Positions 58,014 to 64,000 of a DNA stretch of 64,000 nt are shown here, piece after piece. The stretch covers positions 150,480 through 214,479 of the forward strand of contig JAUVXJ010000001.1 in NCBI GenBank assembly GCA_030603665.1. Reading direction: 5' to 3'. This DNA is from Chloroflexota bacterium. GTDB taxonomy: Bacteria > Chloroflexota > Anaerolineae > UBA7937 > B3-Chlor. Each line of letters begins with the position of its first letter. Positions within the stretch are counted from its first letter, which is position 1. The notes under the pieces were generated by a model. That model did not search any database. It was not told the origin of the DNA and saw only the letters and a list, made by a program, of their open reading frames with translations. A program made the position numbers and the translations under genes.

Positions 58014-58316
58014 TCAGGTCGAGCGGTACCCAAATTCGCCTGCCGGTAGCCATGCGCTGCCGCCGCGCACTCCATCCTCCAACCACAGTGCATCCTCCAA
58101 CCATAGGTAGTTCTCACCCGTCCCGTAGTAGTTGGGGTTGACGGTCACACAGGATGTGATAGGAGCCGAGGCAACGGAGAATCCGCACTCCAGGATCTGG
58201 TCGGTCCACCGCGTGGCAGTCTCGCCCCCGATGCTATCGCTGCCGGGATCGCCCAGCGAGCGAGGCACACTCGAGAGGGGCTCGCTTCCAGCGAACATGG
58301 CAGTACATTCCAGCAT
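58014..58316 (-). pseudogene. Fragment of a paralogue of the 53417 lipoprotein
   Basis: The central part reads LECGFSVASAPITSCVTVNP then YYGTGENYLWLED, which matches the 53417-54055 lipoprotein (LDCGYTVASAPVTSCVVVST, YYSTNDNYLWL). No signal peptide, lipobox or closing strands remain; WLEDALWLEDG is a small internal repeat. Likely a relic made when the neighbouring segment was duplicated. Confidence 0.6.
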
Positions 58317-58547
58317 AGCAGACAGGGGTCTCTGAAAGCGTCTTCAGCTCGTCCACCTCATCGTCTCAGAAGCAGGGCGCCGGGGTATATGCAGTCGTCG
58401 AGGGCGCAGGGGCAGAGCCCACCAGATATCTGGAATCCCCGTCTCTTTGCGCTAGTGGCGGTGGTCCAGGGGCATGCCAAGCCGTTTGATGTGCCAGGGG
58501 GTTACAGCGGCAGCCAGGCGCAACCTTGCGGACCGGAGGGTCACGGA

Positions 58548-59330
58548 CTACCGAAGAGCCGGGCCATCGAATTCGTCTGCCCGGATCAGTTCGCAGAGTG
58601 CCTCGGTACGTTTGGCGGGGTCTACCTCAAGGTCTGTCCGCAGGGCGGCGACGCACCGCTCGTACTGACGCAGTGCCGCGGTTCGGTCGCCGGCCTTGTA
58701 GTGTAGACGCATCAGTCTTCGGTGTGTCCGCTCGCGGGCTGGCTCATGGCGCAGAACGCGAGCTCCGTGCAGCAGGCCGCTCTCATACTCTTGCCGCGTC
58801 TCGCAGTACTCCATGAGCTTGTCCAACATGGCTAGATACATCTGCTGGAGCCGCTGGCGCTCGTACACGCACCAGTCATGATACCAACCTTCCAGGAGAT
58901 CCCCTGCGTACAGCCGGACGGCGTGCTCAAGATTCCGCACGCTCTCTTCACCGAGTAGCTCACCTGGTATGCCGCTGGCGGGGGTGAACGCGTCCTCAAA
59001 CACTTTCACGTCAATCCATAGCTCGGCTTCTGGATTCATCCGCACCCAGTCCGGCTCCACCACCAGCACGTTGTTGGCGACGGAGCCCATGCTGCATCGG
59101 AGCGCACAATGAAGCCGCCACAAGCTCTGGCGTAGGCACTTCCTCGACTTTGAGGAGCTGCGGTCACTGTGGAGGACATCGGCAAGGATCTCCCGATGGT
59201 GGGCGCGATCCCTGTGCACCAAGAGATACGCTAGCAGCTCTTGTACTTTGGGCGGACCGAGATCAACCAGAACGGAGTTGCTGGACTGGACTGTGAATCG
59301 ACCGAAGAGCCTTATGCTCAGGCTGCTCAT
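58548..59330 (-). CDS. SARP/AfsR-type transcriptional activator (BTAD domain)
   Basis: A 260-residue regulator. Residues 1-95 form an OmpR-like winged helix of SARP type (MSSLSIRLFGRFTVQSS, PPKVQELLAYLLVHRDRAHH, LADVLHSDRSSSKSRKCLRQ, LWRLHCAL). Residues 100-255 form the bacterial transcriptional activation domain, a TPR-like helical bundle (AVRLYAGDLLEGWYHDWCVY, RERTHRRLMRLHYKAGDRTA, LRQYERCVAALRTDL). SARP proteins activate by binding direct repeats, and three CGTAGGG copies occur upstream. It has a near-perfect promoter on the minus strand and a leader of about 265 bases. Length is typical of minimal SARPs. Confidence 0.87.
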   Translation of the reverse strand: MSSLSIRLFGRFTVQSSNSVLVDLGPPKVQELLAYLLVHRDRAHHREILADVLHSDRSSSKSRKCLRQSLWRLHCALRCSMGSVANNVLVVEPDWVRMNPEAELWIDVKVFEDAFTPASGIPGELLGEESVRNLEHAVRLYAGDLLEGWYHDWCVYERQRLQQMYLAMLDKLMEYCETRQEYESGLLHGARVLRHEPARERTHRRLMRLHYKAGDRTAALRQYERCVAALRTDLEVDPAKRTEALCELIRADEFDGPALR

Positions 59331-59602
59331 GTCAATGCTCCGCGCGGCGCCCGCCGTTTGCTACGCCCGGCGAACCAGCAGTTGCCGGAGTACAGGATCG
59401 TCGAACAACGCAGGACCGTACGATGCTGGACTACATCGTCGAGGCAAGCCCGCCCTGGCAACGACCATAGTAAGAATAGCGGCGCGCGGAGGAACGGGGG
59501 CGGCGGAGTAATGGAGCGAGGAAGTGGCTACACCCCGGAGCACTCTCGTGGAACACAGGTAGCTTGATGTACCTATTACGGCGAGATGTGCCCTTGTCTT
59601 AT

Positions 59603-59631
59603 AGTATAGCGGAATATCCTGAACTTGTCAA
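59603..59631 (-). promoter_or_regulatory. Near-consensus promoter of the SARP gene
   Basis: On the minus strand: TTGACA (59631-59626), a 17-base spacer and TATACT (59608-59603). It points towards the SARP gene, whose start is about 265 bases further, leaving a long leader with no obvious gene. Confidence 0.7.
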
Positions 59632-59764
59632 GTCAGCAACTGGTATGGCCCTTCCTTTCGTTCCAGCGAGCGTGAAAGAGCGCCGGGCCTGCGTGGTCGG
59701 GGTTCGTCTGTGCCAACCACCCGCTGTCCGAACGCACCACTTCATGAGTAGATCGTCGGCCAAA

Positions 59765-59814
59765 CGTAGGGTAAGCGTAGGGAAAAAGCCGGGTTTTCGC
59801 GGGAAATCGTAGGG
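59765..59814 (+). promoter_or_regulatory. Phased CGTAGGG repeats, candidate SARP operator
   Basis: CGTAGGG occurs at 59765-59771, 59776-59782 and 59808-59814. The first two are 11 bp apart and the third 32 bp further, so all lie on about the same face of the helix. SARP activators bind heptamer-like direct repeats with 11- or 22-bp spacing. They lie between the SARP promoter (minus) and the M1 peptidase gene (plus), so either direction could be controlled. Confidence 0.45.
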
Positions 59815-59900
59815 TTGTTGAAGGGCTGGCATCCAGCACCGGGACACAGAATGCGGTATTATGGAGGTGATCGCGGAATCAAGTCTTTTTCCTCCTTTCG

Positions 59901-59936
59901 TTCTCCCTCCTCCTGGACCCCACGGAGGAGGGAGAA
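59901..59936 (+). other. Strong 13-bp hairpin in the leader of the M1 peptidase gene
   Basis: TTCTCCCTCCTCC (59901-59913) pairs perfectly with 59924-59936 around a 10-base loop. No T-run follows on either strand, so it is not a standard terminator. It could be an RNA structure in the leader of the gene starting at 60035. Apart from this hairpin, the CGTAGGG repeats and the SARP promoter, I see nothing in 59331-60034. Confidence 0.45.
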
Positions 59937-60034
59937 TCGTGTCTGTAGCCGGTTTCTCCCCCTCTCCATGGCACACACCCTGGTTGGCGCCGCCCGTACA
60001 GGCCAGCATAATCAGTCCGGCTAGGAGGTTGCCA

Positions 60035-61618
60035 GTGGCTCCCCGTCGCGCGGTCGTCCACTCTCTTCTGTTGGCGGTGCTCGTCGCTGCCTGCGCCGCT
60101 GAGCAGACGACACCGTCTGCCATTCCTCACGGTCCCACGTCTACCCTCCCAACCCAGGCTACGCCCGATGTCACCCGGACCCCCCAGCCGCGTCCCACGG
60201 CCTCGGTCGCCTTGCCCGCCTGGATCGCCAACCAGCAATTGGCGATGACCGACCAAGCCCGCTCAGACGCCCCCTCCCTCGAAGACATCAGCCGCCACGA
60301 CATCGACCTCTCTATCGGCATGGAGTCGCTAGCCTTGACTGCGCGGCAGACCACCCTGTATAACAACAACGCCCCCGAGCCGTTGGAGGAACTCCGCTTC
60401 AACCTCTTCCCTAACTCGTCCCGCTTCGGTGCATCCATGGAGATCCAGGGAGTGACCATCGATGGAGTGGAGGCGCGCTTCGAGTATCTGGACGATCGCA
60501 CTGTGGCCAAGGTGTCGCTTCCAGAGCCCCTGCCGCCGGGAGAGGCGATCACCGTTACACTGGACTTCTTCGCCCGGGTGCCCCACGTGCAGAAGAACTA
60601 CTACCTGGTCTTCGTCCTGGCTCAGGGAGTGTTTTCTCTTGGTGACTGGCACCCTATGCTCGCTGTCTACGATGATGATGGTTGGCATACCGAATACCCC
60701 GAACGCACTGTAGGCGAGATAGTCTTCAGCGAAAGCGCATTCTACACCGTCAACATCACCCTTCCTCAGGGACTGGGCCTGGACGTCATTGCGACTGGAG
60801 TGGAGGCGTCGCGAGTACAGAACCCCGACGGAACCGAGACGCGAGTTTTCTACAGCGGGCCGGTCCGCGATTTCCACCTGGTGATCAGTGACCGGTACGA
60901 GGTGGCCACAGGAAGAGCTGGCGACACAACTATCAATTCCTACTACTGGCCCGAGCACGAGGCGTGCGGCAGAGAGGCACTGGGGTTTGCCGAGCACGCA
61001 CTGCTCCTCTACGGTGAGCTGTTCGGCTCGTATCCCTATTCCGAGCTCGATCTGGCCGAGGCCGACCTCCGGCCGTGGGCCATCGAGTGGCCCGGCTTGA
61101 TCCTGGTGGGAGAGCCCTTGTACTCTGATCCGGCCGAAGCCTGCGGCGAATGGCACGTGGTACACGAGGTTGCCCACCAGTGGTGGTACAGTGTGGTGGG
61201 CAACGACCAGGTCGACGACCCCTGGTTGGATGAGGCCCTTGCCAACTACTCGACGGTGCTCTACTATGAGATGACGAAGGATAGGGAGACCGCGGCAGCG
61301 GCCATCGAAGAGCACATAGACCAGCGATATCAGGCCTACGTCCGATCGTATGGCGACGGCATCGTGGGAGGTCCCACCAGGGACTACACGAGGTCCAGCT
61401 ACTATCCGCTGGTCTACGCCAAGGGAGCCCTGTTCTTCGACGCCCTGCGAGGAGAGATGGGCGCCGAAGCCTTCTTCCACGGTCTTCAGACTTACTACGA
61501 GGACTTCAAGTACCGAGTCGCCACGCCCGAAGACCTGCTGCACACGATGGAGCAGGCGCACGGCCAGCCTTTGGACGGATTCTTCCAGCGCTGGGTGTTC
61601 AACGCGGAGGGCATGTGA
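60035..61618 (+). CDS. M1-family (gluzincin) metallopeptidase lipoprotein
   Basis: A 527-residue surface peptidase. The lipobox is LLLAVLVAAC (Cys near 20), followed by a Thr/Pro stalk. The N-terminal beta domain resembles aminopeptidase-N (DIDLSIGMESLALTARQTTL, LRFNLFPNSSRF). The catalytic zinc site is HEVAHQWW (about 376-383) with the third ligand in DEALANYSTVLYYE, the M1 HExxHx18E pattern. The usual GxMEN exopeptidase motif is altered (WAIEWPGLILV), so substrate choice may differ from true aminopeptidases. GTG at 60035 is chosen for AGGAGG six bases upstream and the signal peptide. Likely co-transcribed with the DUF3160 gene. Confidence 0.87.
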   Translation: MAPRRAVVHSLLLAVLVAACAAEQTTPSAIPHGPTSTLPTQATPDVTRTPQPRPTASVALPAWIANQQLAMTDQARSDAPSLEDISRHDIDLSIGMESLALTARQTTLYNNNAPEPLEELRFNLFPNSSRFGASMEIQGVTIDGVEARFEYLDDRTVAKVSLPEPLPPGEAITVTLDFFARVPHVQKNYYLVFVLAQGVFSLGDWHPMLAVYDDDGWHTEYPERTVGEIVFSESAFYTVNITLPQGLGLDVIATGVEASRVQNPDGTETRVFYSGPVRDFHLVISDRYEVATGRAGDTTINSYYWPEHEACGREALGFAEHALLLYGELFGSYPYSELDLAEADLRPWAIEWPGLILVGEPLYSDPAEACGEWHVVHEVAHQWWYSVVGNDQVDDPWLDEALANYSTVLYYEMTKDRETAAAAIEEHIDQRYQAYVRSYGDGIVGGPTRDYTRSSYYPLVYAKGALFFDALRGEMGAEAFFHGLQTYYEDFKYRVATPEDLLHTMEQAHGQPLDGFFQRWVFNAEGM

Positions 61619-61685
61619 GCCTGGAACAAGTGATGGGATCTGGACGTCCTATAGGTGACGCAACAGCAAAGGAGAGACACAGACC

Positions 61686-63860
61686 ATGTACAGGACAGTG
61701 CTCCGCAGATCTGCCCTTTCCCGCTGCTCCCTGGCGACTTTGCTCGCCATCGTCTTGATGGCGGGATGTATGCCAGACGAGACGCCCCCTCCGGGCCCCC
61801 AGCCTTCACCATCGACCCCTCCGATGCCCACGCGAGAATCATCGGGGGGCACCGGTTTTTTGACCAGCCCAGTGTTGGTCGGAGAAGCGGGCTTCGGTGA
61901 GTACGTGCCCGTGGAGGCCGACTTGCCGCAGGAGCACGAGGGATACGCTCTGCCCCTCGAGCTGGGCGATGTGTCCAATGTGGATGCGTTCCAGTTCAAC
62001 GCTCAAATGGAAGATATGCTGGAGCAGAACGGATTCGTGGTGGCCCCTGCTGAGTATCGGGAGTTCTATTCGCTGTACCAGAGCGTTCACGACCAACAGA
62101 AGCCGCTGTTCGTGACCACAGACTCCGTGCTGCATGTCTATCATCTGCTGTTCGACAAGGTGCTGCGCACCGCCGAGGAGGAGTATTTCAACGCGGACCT
62201 GGTCAAACTGACCGAGGGCATGCTCTGGGCCTCCCAGGCTCAGCTGGACCGCCTGCGAGGCACGCCGCTGGAGGAGATAGCTCGACGCAACGTGGCCTAC
62301 TTCGCTGTGCCCCTCAGGCTGCTGGATCCTGAGGCCCAGATACCAGACGAGGTTAGCCAAGAGGTGGACCTGGAACTGGCGCGCATCGAGGCTCATGAGG
62401 GTTTTGCGCCTTCCGCCATCCTGCCTGGCTACGATGAAGACTACAGCCAGTACGTTCCGCGAGGGCATTACACCACCAACGAGACCCGCCAGAGATACTT
62501 CAAGGCCATGATGTGGTACGGTCGCATCAACTTCCGCCTGAAGCAGCCGGACGAAACTCGCTCGGCCCTGCTGATCGCCCAAGCCTTGTCTCGGGTGGAG
62601 ATAAAGGGAGAGCCCGCATCACATCTCTGGGAGCGCATCTACGAACCCACGGTGTTCTTCGTTGGGGCCACCGATGATCTCAGCATCCGCGACTATCAGT
62701 TGCTCATGGAGGAGGTGTATGGGTCGGTGCCGGAGGACCCCCTGGCCTTTGCCGACGACGCCCTGCTTGACCAGTTCATCGTAGCCGCCGGAGAATTGCC
62801 TCCGCCCCAGATCAACTCCATGTGGGTCTGGGTGTCCCAGGATCGAGAGGAGGAGACCCAGGGCTTCAGGTTCATGGGCCAGCGGTTCGTTATCGACGCC
62901 TACATCTTTCAGCAATTGATCTACAGGAATGTGGATGGCCGCTTCCTGCCCAAGGGTCTGGATGTGTTCTCGGCCATGGGCTCGGAGGAGGCATATCGCC
63001 TGCTGGACGAGATGGGCGAGACGCAGTATCCCCGGTACGTCGAGCAGATGGACAAGGTCCGGGGAGAGACAGCAGCTCTGGAGATGGACAGCTGGACTCA
63101 GAATCTGTACTGGACCTGGCTCTACTCGTTGCGGTCCATCGTTGAACCCAAGGACGAGCGGTATCCGGCTTTCATGCGGACCCGTGCCTGGTCCCACAAG
63201 GACCTGCACACGGCCCTGGGCAGCTGGACCGAGCTCAAGCACGACACCATCCTCTACGCCAAGCAGGCGTACGCTGAGCTGACCGCCATGCCACCGCAGG
63301 GGGCGGTCAGAGGCTACGTCGAGCCCAATCCTGAGGCATACGCTCGCCTCGTCGCCCTGACGCGAATGACCCGCGACGGCCTGGAGCAGCGCGGTCTGCT
63401 CTCCAGCGACGACCGGGACAGTCTGGAGCAATTGGAGGAGTTGTTGCTCTCTTTGAAGAGCATTGCGGAGAAGGAGCTCCGGGGAGAGGAACTCACTGAA
63501 AGCGAGTACGACCTTATCAACTCCTACGGCGACTGGCTGGAGACTCTCACCATCGCTGCCGCTGACAAAGAGCAGCCCGGTGGATCGGTGCACGAACACG
63601 AGGCCGCGGTGGTGGCCGATGTAGCCACCGACCCCAACAGCGGCAACGTCCTGGAGGAGGGCATAGGGAGGATCTACCAGATCTTCGTGGTCGCAGAGGT
63701 GGACGGGCAGCTCATCCTGACCCAGGGTGGTGTGTTCTCCTACTACGAGTTCGCTTGGCCTATGAGCGACCGCCTCACGGACGAAAGCTGGCGTGAGATG
63801 CTTAACAATGGCCAGGCGCCAGCCCGGCCGGAATGGACCAGCAGCTTCATCGTGGACTAG
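61686..63860 (+). CDS. DUF3160 lipoprotein
   Basis: A 724-residue lipoprotein. The signal peptide ends in the lipobox VLMAGC (Cys about 28), followed by a Pro/Ser/Thr stalk. The rest is DUF3160: YREFYSLYQSVHDQQKPLFV, TTDSVLHVYHLLFDKVLRTA, FMGQRFVIDAYIFQQLIYRN, LWTELKHDTILYAKQAYAE-like and VADVATDPNSGNVLEEGIGR. DUF3160 proteins are common in Chloroflexota and some archaea, often several per genome. No function is established; the helical fold with conserved Asp/His/Glu suggests a hydrolase or binding protein. AAGGAGAG precedes the ATG. Ends 18 bases before a perfect palindrome. Confidence 0.87.
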   Translation: MYRTVLRRSALSRCSLATLLAIVLMAGCMPDETPPPGPQPSPSTPPMPTRESSGGTGFLTSPVLVGEAGFGEYVPVEADLPQEHEGYALPLELGDVSNVDAFQFNAQMEDMLEQNGFVVAPAEYREFYSLYQSVHDQQKPLFVTTDSVLHVYHLLFDKVLRTAEEEYFNADLVKLTEGMLWASQAQLDRLRGTPLEEIARRNVAYFAVPLRLLDPEAQIPDEVSQEVDLELARIEAHEGFAPSAILPGYDEDYSQYVPRGHYTTNETRQRYFKAMMWYGRINFRLKQPDETRSALLIAQALSRVEIKGEPASHLWERIYEPTVFFVGATDDLSIRDYQLLMEEVYGSVPEDPLAFADDALLDQFIVAAGELPPPQINSMWVWVSQDREEETQGFRFMGQRFVIDAYIFQQLIYRNVDGRFLPKGLDVFSAMGSEEAYRLLDEMGETQYPRYVEQMDKVRGETAALEMDSWTQNLYWTWLYSLRSIVEPKDERYPAFMRTRAWSHKDLHTALGSWTELKHDTILYAKQAYAELTAMPPQGAVRGYVEPNPEAYARLVALTRMTRDGLEQRGLLSSDDRDSLEQLEELLLSLKSIAEKELRGEELTESEYDLINSYGDWLETLTIAAADKEQPGGSVHEHEAAVVADVATDPNSGNVLEEGIGRIYQIFVVAEVDGQLILTQGGVFSYYEFAWPMSDRLTDESWREMLNNGQAPARPEWTSSFIVD

Positions 63861-63878
63861 CGCGGGAAGAAGAGCAAC

Positions 63879-63911
63879 ACCCTCCCGGAGGTTCAGAACC
63901 TCCGGGAGGGT
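63879..63911 (+). terminator. Perfect 15-bp palindrome, terminator or REP-like element
   Basis: ACCCTCCCGGAGGTT (63879-63893) pairs without mismatch with 63897-63911; the loop is CAG. It starts 18 bases after the DUF3160 stop. No T-run follows (TCGCATATCC), so it may act as a bidirectional or Rho-assisted stop, or be one copy of a dispersed repeat. Confidence 0.55.
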
Positions 63912-64000
63912 CGCATATCCTCCGCACTTTGCGGGTGGCTACCCCGTCAGTATATGCCTTGCTCTTCCCGCACCGCTTGCTGGTACTTGCCTACCGCGCC

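Larger units (their letters stand above)
57127..58035. repeat. Segmental duplication, copy B
   Basis: Second copy of the roughly 0.9-kb unit (see 54210-55115). The region between the copies carries two unrelated genes. A paralogous fragment of the 53417 lipoprotein begins at its 3' edge (58014), so the original duplicated unit may have included that gene too. Confidence 0.8.

Noticed and set aside
60329..61561. 410-codon minus-strand frame opposite the M1 peptidase
   Set aside because: Antisense of a gene with a clear HExxH site; low-complexity Val/Gly/Arg pattern typical of shadows.
62619..63599. 326-codon minus-strand frame opposite the DUF3160 gene
   Set aside because: Antisense shadow, no independent evidence.

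Overview
The window looks like a chromosomal piece of an uncultured, anaerobic or microaerobic Chloroflexota (Anaerolineae-like) bacterium. This is inferred from gene content, not from a marker gene: a DUF3160 lipoprotein, several DUF2723/GT-C membrane glycosyltransferases, surface proteins with LysM, Ig-like or GEVED domains, a PEP-CTERM tail, a 31-residue AURKAIP1/COX24-type ribosomal mini-protein, and an Mrp/NifX/MinD-ferredoxin cluster typical of anaerobes. The DNA is GC-rich. I see no rRNA, tRNA, CRISPR array, insertion sequence or phage module.

Layout. 1-2544: a small membrane protein, a SAM methyltransferase with a coiled-coil partner, and two eroded genes (a PEP-CTERM tail and a chagasin-type inhibitor). 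2545-10249: a surface block with a GEVED/PEP-CTERM protein, an Ig-repeat lipoprotein and two tandemly duplicated LysM/Ig/FN3 membrane-anchored proteins. 10359-20130: housekeeping and transport genes (TGS GTPase, MATE-like carrier, VOC protein, SLC13/RCK transporter, nitrilase, CNNM/CorC-like protein, COX24-like mini-protein).

20435-27771 is the most distinctive part. A consensus promoter precedes a collinear plus-strand run: PadR regulator, Mrp/NBP35 ATPase, two NifX-domain proteins, two DUF5320-like Gly/Trp/Pro-rich proteins, a 2[4Fe-4S] ferredoxin with a membrane segment, an FmdB zinc ribbon, a peroxiredoxin whose active-site codon is UGA (a probable selenoprotein), a Fur-family regulator and two MinD-type ATPases with inserted ferredoxin domains. 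The core matches the gene content of the Desulfovibrio orange-protein (ORP, Mo-Cu cluster) locus, here joined to selenium-dependent peroxide defence.

27768-37982: mostly minus-strand metabolic genes (EamA transporters, Nudix, ureohydrolase, separate coaB and coaC, C45 acyltransferase, HAD phosphatase, YtcJ-type amidohydrolase) with trmO on the plus strand. Three relics (acyl-CoA dehydrogenase N-terminus, EtfB C-terminus, EtfA N-terminus) mark a broken-up fatty-acid oxidation locus. 38135-49375: a plus-strand glycan/lipid-glycosylation operon (methyltransferase, sugar epimerase, radical SAM, four large membrane glycosyltransferase-like proteins, one with an ILEI/FAM3-like C-terminus).

49430-58316: secreted and lipoprotein genes on the minus strand, a radical SAM/SPASM cassette that may mature a peptide or protein, and a roughly 0.9-kb duplication carrying a Cys-rich protein. 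58548-63911: a SARP/BTAD regulator with a consensus promoter and three phased CGTAGGG repeats, then an M1-type lipoprotein peptidase, a DUF3160 lipoprotein and a 15-bp palindrome.
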